Positions 12,701 through 26,100 of a stretch of 64,000 nucleotides of DNA are shown here, piece by piece (position 1 is the stretch's first letter; every line of letters starts with the position of its first letter). The notes beneath the pieces are model-generated. The model was not told the origin of the DNA, made no database searches, and was given only the letters and a program-made list of their open reading frames with translations. The position numbers and the translations under genes are program-made. This stretch comes from Eutreptiella sp. 'Long Island Sound 2002' (Eukaryota; Euglenozoa; Euglenophyceae; Eutreptiales; Eutreptiaceae), in assembly GCA_964036045.1 (NCBI GenBank), contig OZ038378.1, positions 176,226,341 through 176,290,340 on the forward strand. Reading direction: 5' to 3'.

Positions 12701-15700
12701 CACTCTCTCTACAGGGCTGGGACCAAGACGCCCGTTGGTGGTGAGGCAGAGGCTGGTGTTCTCGGGGTTCTCGGCGTAGGCCCCGAGTGGTCCTTGGCGG
12801 TAGAACGCCGTTGCCGCGTTACCGTGGGGGGCCTGGGGTCCACAGGTTCGCTACGCACGAGCGGGCAAGCATAGGCAAGGGCACTGGGCGCTCACACCAT
12901 TCTCATAGGACAATGCGTTCTAGGATCCTTGCCACTCTGAAATACAAGAAATGATGCTATGTATGCGGCACTAGGCCCCTAGATCCTGCACACAACCCTA
13001 CCACAGGATCCCCCTCGCCGGTGGCATGCAGATATGGGGGTTAGAACACAACCCACAGATCTGCCACAATCGGACCCTAGAACCCTGAAATGGGTGGGGT
13101 GTCCCGACCCACCAGAGTGTTATGCAAGGGCGCCAATGGGCCTCAACGCCAACCAACATTGGCTCTTCATGCTCCCTTAATGATCTAATTTGACTCCCTA
13201 GTCAGCCAGAGTTATGGCCCCGCCATTGTCCCAAGGGGGGTGTGGGGTCCAAATCTGGGTGTTTCCAACCCAGATTTCCCATGTGGCAAAAAGTCCAAAA
13301 ATGACCCCCAACCCGGGCCATATGAGGGGAGAGCACGACCAACCAAGTACATACCCTTGAAGTACAATCCCCATAGAGGCCCTGTGTATTCTAGATCCCT
13401 TAGATTCCCCAGGGTCCTAGAGCCTTGGGGTCGCCAAGTGGGCTCAAGACGCCAAAATGGCCGAAATCGCCCACCCTGACAGCGATGCACAGGCCCAAGA
13501 AACGGGGGCCAATCTCTACCTTGATGGTCCCTTTCAGAAGGGGACCATGGCCCCTCAATAGAAGAAAACGGGAGCTTTCAGCTCCGCATGGGGCTACAGA
13601 TATGACCCTCACTTTTGGGGGTCACGATTGACGTCAATATGGGGGGGTATGGTGGCCAAACCCATGCCAATCATCCCCTTCGATCATGCGGGGGGTATGG
13701 CACCCTCGTATCTCCAAGTGGAAAATCCCTTGGAACCAAACCAATCCCAATTCCTAGAGCCTATACCCTTAGCTGTCCCTGCATGGCGTGGCGTTCAGCG
13801 AGGGCGGCTAGTCTTGGAGAGCCGGCGCCGCCAAGTGGGCTCACGGAGCGATTTTGGGCAAAATCGTCTGTCATGATGGTGGACTCCCACGCCGCCACGG
13901 TCCTGCCCGACCTTGAGTAGATGCATGCAAGGGGAAGGGAGCTTGGGTGAGGACCTCCTATAGTTACTTTGGTTCGGGCCCTTGAGGGTGCGGCACACGG
14001 GGGTTCACTAGCATGGTCATATTTGGGCTGAAAATTCGGTTTGTCCCAAATGTGACCAAAGTCGGGCGCAAAGGAAAAATGCTAGCCGTCACGAAGCGAC
14101 GATCTAGGCCCAAGTTCGCTATGGGCGACAGAGAGGGGACCAAATGCCCCAACCTCCATCCCTTAGTTGCATCAAAACCCCTCCGGATTTGAGAGTGGCG
14201 CATGGCGCCATTGGGGTCACGGTGTCGTCTTTTTCTTGCTGCCTGTCGCCGCCACCGTAGTCGCCGTCGCCGCAGTCGCCGCCGGCGCGATCCATTGACA
14301 GTTCTGATGACTTGACGTCTCAGATTTGCAGCCAAAGAGGTCCAAAATTGTGTCCTCTAAATCAAGGTAGTCATTTGGGCGCGAAAAGCGCCAAGTTCCG
14401 TGAGGGTCGAGATTTTAAGCTCCCTCCGGAACTTGGCGCCGCTTGATCTCAGGAACCATGGCGAGTTGAGTGGACATCAAGGGCTCTATCTCATTGCCCT
14501 AGATATCTACTTTATGAATATGCTTGGGTTTGAGGGAATTGAGGGTCATTTGATAGAGATATGGCAATAGTGGTGAAAAAACTTATTGTACACATTTCCA
14601 ATGAGGGAGCAAAGGGACGAGTCGTCAACCAAAAGGGACCATAGCGTCGCTTGGGCTTCCCAAGCGACATGAGACAAGGTTTTCAATAATAAATGCCAGG
14701 CAAACTTTGGTTTCGCCTTATCTAGCGTCCCTAAGGGTGTTACCGAATTTTTATTGTACAATACTGGGCATATGTGCCAAATATATGCCATATCATGGAC
14801 AAATATGGCCATATACTCTTGTGCGCGCTCTCCACAAGGTACAGACGCATTTAGTTGACTTGGATGGTCCAATTGGGAGTATAATAGATCATCCAAGTCG
14901 TCTATACCGGTCCGTACCCAGTTTACATATTTTCCCCGTGCAATTGTGCATATTTTGGCATTTTTGGCCTTATCTCATATGGTTGCACATATTGCAATGG
15001 TGTGGCGCTTGTGTTGGGTTTTGGATCGATCCGAAGGTTGTTATGTGACACTTAGGTGACCTCCTAGCATCACCAAAGGTCACTCATCGACGTCCCCATG
15101 TGCGTTCATACATCCATATGCAATAGGGGTAGCATTTGGGAAATTTGGGCATTCTTGGGCTCACTTGAAAAATTCATTCCAAGTAGCCAACACGTCAAAT
15201 TGATCCAAAACCGAAACATATGTTGTGCAAGGCTCTCTACTTCACATTTTGAGTCACTTGGATGCCAAACGAATTTTTAGCGCAATTTGAAAAGTGGCGA
15301 AAATCGCGTCGCCCTATATTTGGGTACCAAAAGCTCCGAAATATGGGGAGATGAACCGAACCAAGTGAACCGTGTGGAGTGTGGGACATGGTGACTCATG
15401 TCCTAGAAGGATAGAGTTCCGGTTCAACAAGGGCTTGTAGTTGCTCCATAGGGGACAGTCATGGTTTGGGGCCTTTGTGGCCACTCTTTGCATGCATGTG
15501 TCCAAATGTGTTAATTTGTGGGGTCAATTGGCGATCCTACAGCGCCGAGCCCATGGTGGCTTTGACCGTCATATTTTAACACAATGAGAACATGACTAAT
15601 GGCTCCGAATTTAAGATTTTGGCCAGAAATATGGCGAGCATGGCGGTGCCATAGACTCCACCCTATGATCGCCAATTGGGCCCACATGGCATCATCTCGC

Positions 15701-16259
15701 TGTACAATGCGAGATTAGATACATTGACAGCCGGAATCGATAGGGTATTGGATTCCTGATCGATTCCGCCGATTGGAAAAAAATTGCTGTGCCCGCAGGC
15801 TGCTAGGTACGGCATGAAAACAGGAATTCCATAATTTGGTGGGAACCATTGGTGTTCCCAAGGGTTCCCAGGAGTGTGAGGGTCCTGGGCACCGCTTCAT
15901 GCATGATCATGGGGATAAAGAAAAATGCCCCTTTTCCTTAAAATGCGACAGTGGTGGCCACCACAACACACGGGGGGAGAAAGAAAAAGTGTATTTCAAG
16001 TCCTACCGGAGCAGCTTTAGTTGTATTAAAGACACTCAGGGACACATCACATTTTTATCTTAGTGTTTGTCCCTCCACAAAATGTGGTAAATGCATTTTG
16101 ACCTATAAAACCAATCAAATGTTTTGGAAAGGTGATGAGACCCCTGCCCCCCGCTTTTTGTCGGCTAACTTAAGATCGTCATGTGATATCTAGAATTGCT
16201 GGGGCACTGCTGTGGTTGAGAGCCCATACATTTTTATCTATTTTTTCGTTAATGTCCCT
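12701..16259. other. Gene-poor, AT-richer stretch
   Basis: No frame looks coding. CCAAGTGGGCTCA occurs near 13434 and 13830. This stretch lies on the 5' side of the minus-strand gag region and could be its leader or LTR, but I found no matching copy on the other side. Confidence 0.3.
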
Positions 16260-16261
16260 AC

Positions 16262-16480
16262 CTATCCTAGTGGTATGCACCCTAGGGAACTAAGGCACCT
16301 CTTTTTGAGAAGTCCTGGGCTCAAACCCCATTAAGCCTAGCTGAGTAGGATGAGCCCTTGTGGCATGGCAATTAGCTCAGTGCCACAAGCCATGCCACCT
16401 CAGCAAATATGGAGCTAATCTAAGAAGTGCACATCTCAGTGAGACACTGAGTTGAGAGGGTGTGACCCTAAGGCAGTTTT
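16262..16480 (+). repeat. tRNA-derived SINE-like element
   Basis: An A-box-like CCTAGTGGTATGC (16266-16278) and a B-box-like GGGCTCAAACCCC (16317-16329) are spaced as in a tRNA. They are followed by a hairpin with arms CTTGTGGCATGGC and GCCATGCCAC (about 16354-16402) and a T-rich end near 16480. There is no acceptor pairing, so a SINE rather than a gene is favoured. Confidence 0.45.
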
Positions 16481-16628
16481 CCCTACTTTTTCAATTAGTT
16501 TTTATCTACCCTTTTAAAGACATCTTAATCTAGCTGATTTCTGCTGTACATAGCCTGTTTGTTCCTGCCTTTCTCTGTACTGTCCTTCAAGTCTATGATT
16601 CGATCCATCTTTTATACCTTCGGATTAC

Positions 16629-17325
16629 ATGCCGTTCTATTGCCTATCTGGTTTCATTGATTTTATTGAAACCCCGGACAGTTTTGGGAAAATACAAGCA
16701 GGAGCACTCAACAAGCGCTTGGAAGTCTACAAAGAAACTTTTGCAGTACCAGTGCTAAATCTTACCGTAACATCAGATGTTGGTGCAAGATTGAGCGCAG
16801 TGAAGACTGGGTGAGATTACTCTCTGTCATCACTCTGATGATAAACTGTCAAGAGAGCCCGTCTACGGGCTACCCATGTTCATGGGACACGTTGCCTATT
16901 TTTTACATGCCCCCTACCCAAAGGACTTCTATTCCACTCTGGAGGAGTGGTTCAAGGAAGAAGGAAGAAGGGGACAAGATGAACAAGGCCAAGGCCATGC
17001 ACCAAACTGCTCCCCCCAAGTGTTTCCTTGTTTTTGTCGACTTTTCCTTTTTTCCTTTTTTTTTTCCCCTTTCCGTATCTTGCTCTTGCATCTTTTTCTC
17101 TGTTCTTGTAGGAGCCAACACAGGGATCGTCGCCGATACAGTGTGGCCAAGCGGGTAATCGGCTGTGGTGCACGAGCAGTCAATCTTTTTCTCGATGGAT
17201 TGCAAATAGCCAGTGTTTGTCTTTCTTGTTCCATTGACACTCTCCCCAGAAACAAAAAGAAACCCTCGAAGAAAAAAGGCACCTCCAGGGAGCTTCTTTC
17301 AAAGGCCTGTAAAGATGAAATCTGA
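16629..17325 (+). CDS. Possible unrecognised exons, doubtful
   Basis: Two segments have a protein-like look. 16629-16811 encodes a stretch including AGALNKRLEVYKETFAVPVL and meets a GTGAGA donor-like site at 16811. 16866-17000 encodes one including LPMFMGHVAYFLHAPYPKDF. A T-rich tract with TTGTAG follows at 17040-17112. I cannot connect them into a model or name a family. They may be exons of an unknown gene or transposon debris. Confidence 0.15.
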
Positions 17326-18062
17326 ACCTTGCGGCTGTAGCCGCAAGCGATTGAAAGTCCACGACTAGAGGCCCACTAGACAGATGTGTTCGGCCAGCAA
17401 TCCGACCTCACAGTGCATGCTGCGAAATGGGCGAAAAATACAGCTTGTCACAGCCACAGGCCCTCACACACAGGTTCTCCACCGTTTGGCCTCTTTTGCC
17501 AAATACGGCATGACATCATTGAATGTTTGTCTTGCAGATGTCTTGAAATCACCTTGAAGAGAGATTGTTAGATCAAGTGCAGGCACGGGTGCCATATACT
17601 GCCCTTTTGGGGGTCATTTGCATAGCATACCCCAGTGGGTGATATGGGATGTCCAACCCCTTGTGAAATCATCATTGTCGGAGACAAAATTATCCCCTAA
17701 TAGATTTTTCGATTTGACCCCGTACCTGGGTGGCACTTTTGGGGGGGTGGGGGTTGGGGGAGGGGATCAAGACTTTTTTTTTGCGTATTGTGGCCGCTGT
17801 GCATTGATTTCGACCCCAGTCCTGAACAACTCTTTCCTTATGCATTGGCCCTCTAAATAAATGGCGGGGGTCTCGGGTCTGAACTCCGGGTGCCCGAATT
17901 TCAATGCGCCTGCAGAGACATGGTGCGCAGTGCAAGTCGGTCATTTCGGGTCCTGGCCCTCGACCATGCCCCAACCGTCACAGACATGCCCAACATCCCA
18001 ATTCGGTAGCCCAGTCTCGCGACTGGTGCATCAACGCTGCCGCATTTGTTCGCTGTAGGGCG

Positions 18063-18518
18063 ATGGCGACATGGACGCTGCTGACCGTCCTACGCTCCGC
18101 GGCCCTCTTCCTCGTAGCCGGCATCGCTGAGATCGGCGGGGGCTGGATGGTGTGGCAGCACGTGCGCGAGCGGCGGCCCTGGTGGCTGGTGCTGCTCGGT
18201 GCTGCCGCCCTCGTGGGCTACGGCTTTGTCCTCACGCTGCAGCCGCCGGCGGCCGGTGGGGCATTCGGGCGTCTGGACGCGGCGTACGGCGGGTGCTTTA
18301 TCGCCATGAGCTTCGTCTGGGGCCACGTCGTCGACGGCATGCGGCTCGATTGGGGGGATGCCATTGGCGCGGGGCTGTGCCTTGCGGGCGTTGTGGTCAT
18401 CATGGCCTGGCCCCGCGGCGATCCCAATGGGCCCGACCTGGCGGACGCCGCATCCGAAATGCACGTGGCGCTGTCTCCCAGTGACGGAGGCGGGACTGCG
18501 ATGGCAATGGCTCGGTGA
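18063..18518 (+). CDS. UPF0060 / YnfA-family small multidrug-resistance-like membrane protein
   Basis: An intronless, GC-rich frame of 151 residues from the ATG at 18063 to TGA at 18516-18518. Four hydrophobic segments fit the family: about residues 6-31, 40-60, 72-90 and 97-116. Family hallmarks seen are AEIGG near the end of segment 1 (22-26), AAYGGCF at 73-79 and VVDGMRL at 89-95. Bacterial YnfA is usually about 108 residues; here a hydrophilic tail of some 35 residues follows. The frame is open upstream to 17904, so an N-terminal extension is possible, but homology begins near residue 5 and I chose this ATG. The family is related to small drug-efflux transporters and its cellular role is poorly known. 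It would sit in a membrane; which one cannot be told. Bacteria-like gene in eukaryotic surroundings: transfer or organelle ancestry is an inference. Confidence 0.85.
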   Translation: MATWTLLTVLRSAALFLVAGIAEIGGGWMVWQHVRERRPWWLVLLGAAALVGYGFVLTLQPPAAGGAFGRLDAAYGGCFIAMSFVWGHVVDGMRLDWGDAIGAGLCLAGVVVIMAWPRGDPNGPDLADAASEMHVALSPSDGGGTAMAMAR

Positions 18519-21500
18519 GCCGGGCCGGGGTGCGCACCCGCACTGCCCCGTGCTGCCCTCCGCATTCACGCACCCCACGCACGGCATAGAGCGCGCCTCA
18601 GCAGCAGCCCCATTCATGCGGGTTGTGCAGTGGTCGCAGTCGGAGTGCTCCTGTAGCTGTGCGGTCCTTGGGGCGTTTAGGTTCGCCGGTATGGGCCTCT
18701 ATTCATCAGGACAAGCGGCAGCGTCGTTTCAGCGGCAGGATGGGCCATTCGGAGATTGACAGTTGCGGGATCAATTCCTGGTAAATAGTGCAATGGCAAG
18801 AGACATGGCCCTGCTAGGTTCCAGTGGGGCTGACGTCCAGGGTGAAGGACCCATAAGCCCAAGACGCACGTGTCGAGGACGATTCCAGCCCACACTACCA
18901 CTCCGAACAGGAAAGACGTGCGCCGGTGGTTCCGTAATCTACTGCAATGCTCAAACCGAAGCCAGCCACCGGGAGCTTCTTGCGGGCACAATGACAGTAC
19001 CCTCCTGGTGATGCATGATGCACGAGCATATTGAGACCTGGCTGAAAGTTGCCTCGAGAGTGTGCACTCAGAATTGAGAGTGCCTCACACACGGTGCGCG
19101 CAAAGGGGCACCAAGATATCTGAAATTTTAAGATTGGGCACGTGGTAAATTCCTTCTCGATACCACTGTGCTGCAACCAGGGTGGTGGCACAGTGGGGTA
19201 CGCGGGCGCTACAGCAGAAGGTGGAATAAACATGGCAAAGATGCACAATGGTGACCATCTACAGTAGTGATGCAAAAAGGTGTGCACGATCTCTGCCCTG
19301 CTGGGACGGCACGCGTGGATATATAGTTCAAGAACAGCCACAAGAGCTGTATGCATCATCCATGAGTGCTTCCATGGAAGTTGTAACCCGACCTTCTTGG
19401 GGGCAATTCTAACTTTGCTCTAGGGTCTTGGCCTGCCCAACAGGAGGTTGATCAGTAGGCAACAAGTACTTCTGTCCAACTGCGTCATGCTTTGGTCATG
19501 GAGCTTGACCTCACAGCCCATGGTGCAAAGTTGCCTTGCGGATCATCTCCCTGGGTCATGGCTCCCCTTTCATTCCATCATAGAGCTACTCATCGAGTGG
19601 GCGGCAAGCGCCACGGAGACAAAACGTCATGATCTTGTCCACAAAGCAGCCTGCTCCACTGGGCATTCTCAGTACAACTGGGAACGGCCAGAGTGCTCAT
19701 ATTGGATGGCGACACACTCAGGGAAGGACGAAAGGCCCACAACAGTGGCAGGCACACGTTCCCCAGTGGTACCTCTCTGATGAAAGACATTGCTGCCCGG
19801 CTTCAAAAAGTCAGCATTCATTGCCATGTGTCCTATGAAATCTAAAGGAGGAAACACATAGGAATACTGATATTGTGCAACATACAATGCCCCCTGCAGC
19901 CCACAAAGAAACCACACGAAATTGACAGCAGGGGCCATGCATCAGCACACTTGAGGTCTTCGCGTTGCTCTTCTTGGGAGAGCTAGGTGAATGGTTGAGC
20001 CATGAATTCTGCTGAAGGGAGGACAACGTAGCATGCTAGTTGGGGGTCAGGTGCGCGGGGCGACGTGAGCTTGCGGGGTCACGTTGTTGTGGCCGCGCAT
20101 GTATGCTTCGGCTTCGGTGTCGGGCTGCAGCTCTGACGTGCACGTAGTCCGCGTGGTCTCAGCGCCCTTCTCCGTGATTGTTCTTTACTAGTGCTGTGCC
20201 GTTGTTTGTGTGGCGCGAGTTACGTTGTTGATGCATGAGGGCGTGGCGTGATGCATGAGGGTGCGGCGTGCGGCAGCACCTCCTTGGTGGTGGTGGAGTT
20301 GGTCTCGTCCATATGCAAAGTTGCGCCTCCGTCTTGGCAGGCAACCCTGTGAGGGCAAGACATGTGGCAGAGCACACGGCCATATGCAGGGGCAGGGTGG
20401 AGGCTTTTTGGTCCATCGGCATGTCACCAAAGGTTTTCTGTGCTGGTACAGGGGGGAGTGCAGCATCACCACAGGCTTTTGGCCATGCACCCATCGCCGG
20501 GCCGTGGTTGTTGTGGGAGCTGGGAGCAATGGGAACTTGCGTACCAGCTCCCCTATCATGGCAGGTGAGTGGGTGCGGGGCCCTTGGGGTTGAAGCCCGT
20601 CAAGCCGGCGGGGTGCCTGTGGGGGTGAGGGTTCCGGCATGAAGGGGGCTGCTGGCCTGGTGAACGCCACTGCAATTGATTCATGGCCAGCGTGCCGGTT
20701 AGGCCAGGGGGTGGGGGGGTGGGGGCACTCAACTAGCCACACTGAGTCTGTTTTTACTCTGGGCCATGTTAGTTCATGGCCAAGGGTGCAGGGGTGTGGG
20801 TCCCGACTCTCACCCCCGGAGGGCTCTTCAAACGCGCTGTGGTGTTGGGTTGTTTGGGTTGACCACAATGGGGCGAGGGTGAGCAGCTCTCCTTGGCAAA
20901 ACCCAGCCTCATCACAATGGCTTCTGCAGTGATGGGCGCAGGCACAGGCTTGTGCAGGGTTGGAAGCAGGCAATGGGTTGTGCAAGGGTGTGAGCAAGCA
21001 ATGGCTTGTGCAGGGGTGTGAGCAAGCATCTCACGTCTCCGATTGCGTGTGCAGATTCACCCATGGCCCCTTTTGTATCACAAAAAATTGCGGCCTCCCT
21101 GCCAGGGGCTGTTTGCAGCTACAACCAGCAATTCCCTAAGGATGAGGTCCTTGGACTGTAGTGGACCGTTGTTGCATGCTGCCCCCTTAGGCCACCGCGT
21201 CCCTGCCTGCAATAAGGGTGTAGTTTATTGGTAAATGATGCGTCTATTAAAGTGCGCGGTGTGAGCTGCGGCGTGCCGTGCGACTGAGGCACTCTCAATG
21301 TGCACAGAAATTGGTGATGCCTGAGGATGCGAAAATCTCATGTTTCCCCATAAGCACCTGCTCACTCTTTGTAGACGAGTGAAGGATTGCTTATTCCAAT
21401 GTCTGCAGCGCGACTTGACATCCATGAGTCATAATGGTGAGGAATTACAAATGGGTGAAAATGCTGTCAGCCAAGGCTCTAGAAACATAAACAAACCGGG

Positions 21501-23056
21501 CTGTCCCCAGATATGCATAAAGGCACGATTTCCCCCAACTGAAAAGAGCGGACAAGGGCTTGAGTGGCTCTGCAATGACCCTCAGCAATGAGGTTCGCCA
21601 TGTAAGCTGGGAGTTGCCTGTGAGAGAGGTTTTAGGGGTTGCATTCCAGCGGAATATTGCTGTTGGTGGGAACAGACGTAGGAGCTTTAGGCCGGGTTTG
21701 GAGAGCAATTTCAGTGGACGTTGTGCTGTGTCTTTGAGGATAGAATCACAGAATCCTCAGCAAGGTGATACGAAGTGCATTTGACATTGTTCTTTTTCAA
21801 TGGACCCACAATTGTGTTTTGTGTGGATAAGTTTGGTTGAAAATTAAGAAAAAGCCAGTTCTTGAAATAGTCAATACTCCGCATGACAGATATCTCTTAA
21901 CAGTGGGGCCATTTTGGCAGATTTCTCTTTTTCGGTGCAATGCACACAGTGGCATCGTGCATCAAACATGGTCCGAAATTGCAGCATGCACACAGCGTCC
22001 ATTCGATCGTCTGATGCCTGACCTGAAGGGACACACCGTGCGCTGTGCACAAATTTGGCCATTTGTCCAGTGCCTTGCCTGTGTGACCTTGTGAGTATAA
22101 AAGTGCAACAAGAGGAGGAAAACATGCAAGAGAAGGTAGGATGGAGTTCGATGAAAGGGATCTAGAGATTGAAATGAAGATATCAACAGCATTCTGCTGA
22201 AACACACTTCGTACGCCACAATCAGTCGCATTGAAGTGCTGACTGACACTACTTGGACTGTTTTCCTGGATATTTTTTTGGCGGATGCTTCCAATTCCTA
22301 TCATCAATCTCCGCACTGTGTTCGCTTGGGAGGAAAGGGTGTTCATTGACGAAATGATGCATAAGAGGAACGCAAAGCGGCACCATCAACACGAGAATTG
22401 CACTGGCACAGTGATACTCCACCCCCTTGCCCCGTCCCCACTATCCCCCCGCCCTTGCGATACCCCCTGGGGGCTGGGGGAACTGTCACCTGCAACATTT
22501 TCAGGACTGGAATGCTGGCAGCCAAGCCTGCAGCAAGTGAGCCCATTCCAGTGGCCCTTGTTGAGCAGGTTTAGCTCTTCATATGACTGCCAGAAAAGGT
22601 GGCATGCGGAGCATGGCCACATGTTCTTTCACATGGTCATTTTGTGCATGTTTTGTTGTGGCCCCGGTTGCCTTGGAATTCCCGGGGGTTGGCAGGCGAG
22701 GGAACCCTCCCCTCTGGCCAGTTTGGCCATGTTCCCTCGGGGGTGTGGGGGAACCGTCGCGTGCCGGCGGGGGAATCGGAAGGGGGGGCGGAGGCACAGT
22801 GACGGTACCGTCCCAGGAGGTTGGGTGGGGGGGGCACCGGCGCACGGGGGGGGGGGGGGGGTTGACAAAGTTGGGGCCGGGGGGGTTGCTCTCCCTTAGC
22901 ATGTCCCCACACTTTTCTGGTGCTTCCCTGCACTTCCCGAGCGGTTCTCTACATTTCTGTGGGGGTTCCTGGTGTCGCTTTTTGGTGGGGACTTCACCGC
23001 TCGTGACGTTGGCGGCCTCTGTTCATGTGTGTTCCGCTTTGTACAGCTTTGGGCTT
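18519..23056. other. No identifiable gene
   Basis: Long frames at 20188-20997 and 22285-23000 are GC-driven and low in complexity. G runs lie at 20709 and 22846. One transposon-like fragment on the minus strand is listed separately. The last few hundred bases precede the CWC22 start and must hold its promoter and 5' leader, but no motif could be identified. Confidence 0.35.
19620..19938 (-). pseudogene. Possible transposon ORF remnant
   Basis: The minus-strand frame includes LKPGSNVFHQRGTTGERVPA then TVVGLSSFPECVAIQYEHSG, ending at a TGA (about 19670) after which reading can continue for some 15 codons. A similar phrase, GDRVSATVV, 9 residues, VSIRYELGGEEVLYEHA, is found on the plus strand at 54700-54840. 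The family is not recognised; two related copies suggest a mobile element. Confidence 0.25.
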
Positions 23057-23161
23057 ATGGCCTACGATGAGCCACCCAAGCGACCGGCGGCGGACGGGGG
23101 CTACACAGGCGTGCCCGCCAGCAAGCGCCCGAGAGTGAATGACGACTATGAAGAGGACGAG
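23057..23161 (+). CDS. CWC22: CWC22 exon 1 (codons 1-35)
   Basis: Begins [15 protein letters not shown] and ends YEEDE at a GTGATC donor, phase 0. This N-terminus is poorly conserved in the family, so this exon is the least certain. It is supported by the in-phase join to exon 2 and by the charged composition usual for CWC22 N-termini. The same frame is open upstream to 22583 with further ATGs. Confidence 0.65.
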
Positions 23162-26100
23162 GTGATCCCCGCCCCCTTTGTTTTCATTTCAGGGGCGCAT
23201 TCGTTTCAAGCGCAGGGCATTGTCAGTGGTAAAAAATGTTCCCTTTGGGGAGGGGGGGGGGGGGACGCCAAAAAAAAGTTTGTGTGGCTCAAATCGGTCT
23301 CCAATTTCGGCCTCTCTAGTAAATTACCTTTTCCCTGTTCTATTGTGGCGGGGGTGGGGGAGTTGGCCGTGGCTGGTCAGGCCCCAAATGACCCCCCGCC
23401 CCTTCTGTGTGGACCCGACGCAGTAAAACAGGGACAGTCCGGGGGCTCCGTTGGCACCACGGACCGAGGGAAAGGAAGGGTGTGTGCGGGGGTGAGGATA
23501 GGCCAGACCGGTACACCAAGGGCACTCGGTGGGTGGGTGGGTGGGGGGTGGGTCGGTCGGCTGCCCAGGCCCCCATATGACCCCCCGGGGGGGGGGGCGT
23601 GAGCAATGGCAATGGGAATGGCCCCATTGCAAGGGACCTGGTGGGGGGTTTGGAATACTCGACGGCATGGCCCATGAGCAGCGCCCCTGTGCCCCGGTCG
23701 GCGGGTGATATTAGCGTCGGACGGTGGGGTCGCGTCTTTGCGGGCCCCGGTTTTGACGCCCGGCAGCGCCACAACCTCCGGTGGACTGGCCCGGCACTGC
23801 GGATGAATGTGACGCCTGTCAACGCTGGCGGGGCCGGGGCCGGGGCCGGGGCCGCGCCACGAGGGCAGGACGCTGCAACGGTGTTGACCCGTGGGACAGG
23901 CATTCCACACTCACATCACCCGGAAAACTGCACCCCCCAGCCCCGCGCCCCCCACACGGCGCGGAGGCCCAGAGGACACCTCTGACCCGATTCCGAGGAC
24001 AGGGATTCTGATCAGGAATGCCGCAGGCCAATGCGCAGGCAGACCGGCTTTGGGCTGACGTGCGATGAGAGCCGTGAGGCGGGCGCGGCTGGAGCAAAGT
24101 GGATGCCCGCACCTGACCTTTTGATGCCCCGCCCCCCGTACACATTTGCCCACGACGACACATGCGTTGCTGAACAGCGAGACGGGGCGGATGGCGAAGA
24201 AGGCGGTTCGGTGAGGGCGACCGGCGTAAAGTTGGGGCTGAGCGTCCCGGGGGACCCTGGACCCCTGGAGCTCCATGTTCGGAAGGCCCGTCCCGCAGAC
24301 CAGCCCTGCGAGACCAGGGCCTCATGTAGTCAAGTCATTCCTCGGGGCTGGAGGGTGCTCTCCGCCGCACATGATCTGCAATATGAACGTGAACTGCGGT
24401 GGCGCTGCGCATGCGTCTCGCTCTCGGGTCCCTCGGTGCTGTGGTGCCTGGCGTATCGCTGTGGTGTTGCCCCAGTGTTGTGCCGTGGGGCTGGAGGGTT
24501 GGGCTGGGGCGGTGTTACACCGATTTTCGCAGGAAACGGTCCATACCTTCGCCTGCCACACGAGTGCACCCCCGGCTCGCCCTTGTGCGAGCATGGCCCG
24601 GGTCCCGGACACCGAAGGATCCCTGTGCCCACACAAGGCCGTGGCATGGCCATGGCTCCCACTCACCCAAATCAGTCCGTATGGCCTTTGCACTCCGAAG
24701 CGCAACGCGTTGATGGGCAAGTCTCACCCGCATGCCCCAGCCCCTCTCTCCTTGACTTCCCACACACACACACACAATGGGATCAAGGGCTGGTGACTTG
24801 ACGCTCTTGATCACAAAATGGCGGGCTTTTGCCTGCAAAAGGGGTGGGGGTGGGGGTGAAGCGTATGTCACGCACCGGTGCACCGGTAACGGTAGCGGTG
24901 TTCACTGGTGATCACCGGAAACCGGGGAATGAGTCGTGAGAATCGTGCGTTGGCATGTCCGAGGTCGCGAACTCAGCCCATGAAAGCCACGCCGCCGCAC
25001 AAAGCACCGCCGATCCCTGATTCCCCAGTTTGGACGCACATTGAGGCGCATGAGTTCCGGGGGACGTGCACTCCCCCAAGCGGCTGTCCTCATGTGCGTC
25101 CCCCTGTGTTCAGGACAAACCGGAGGATCCGCGGGCCAAGGCAGACATGGAGGATTATTTGAAGGAGAAGCGCAAAGACATGGACACGCGCTCCGGGGGG
25201 GTCTACATCCCGCCGTTCAGGCATGTTCGGGTGCGGGGGCCATGGTATCCGTGATGCAGGGCCTTCGATGGACGACCCGGATGTGCGGTCACGAATGCCC
25301 CGCAGCGTGGGGTACGGCCACATGAACGGCAACAGCAGCCGCGGCAGTGACAAGTAACCCCCCATGTCCAGCGAATGCCGTGTCCAACGAATACTGCCGT
25401 TCGGATCGTTAAGTGCCGGGTTTTGGGAACCGAATTAATTGGGTACCGAACGGCGTGTCCAACGAACACTCCTGTTCGGACCGTATTTTTGGAGGATTTT
25501 ATTGTTCGCTGGACACGGGGGGAGGGGGGGTTACATCTTGAACAGCAAACACACCACAGAGCAGCACAACAATGATGACGAACATGACAGCACTGACCAT
25601 GACAAGACGAACAACAGCAACGCAAGCAGCAACAATGCAACAATGACATCATCATCAATAGCAACAACAACACCAACAACGATAACAGCAGCAGCAGCAA
25701 AATTGGATGTACCCGGCACGGGAGGGGGCGGTGGAGGGTCCAAAACGGCCGTGCGTGTGGATGCATGTGAATGCCGCCTATGTGTGTCGTGTTGCAGGCT
25801 GCGGCAGATGCAAGAAAATGTGTTGGGGGAGGACCAGTCGTCGCCGGAGGCACAGCGGATGTTATGGGAGGCGTTGAAGAAGAGTATCAACGGCCTCATC
25901 AACAAGGTGTTTGCGGCCCATGTGTGGGCAGGGACGCGCAGCCTGTACGTCCTGTGCGCCTGTGTGTGCGTGTCTGCAGCCCCGCCGTGTCCGCACCTGT
26001 TTGCATAGCGTGTGTGCGTGCAGGTGTGGCAATTGCACTCTGCGCAGAGGCATCAGTACGCGTACCTATACGTAAAGCTTACCGTGTGGATGGATTTTTT

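Noticed and set aside
20188-20997. 269-residue minus-strand frame
   Set aside because: Low-complexity, composition-driven, with no domain-like segments and competing frames of similar length on the other strand.
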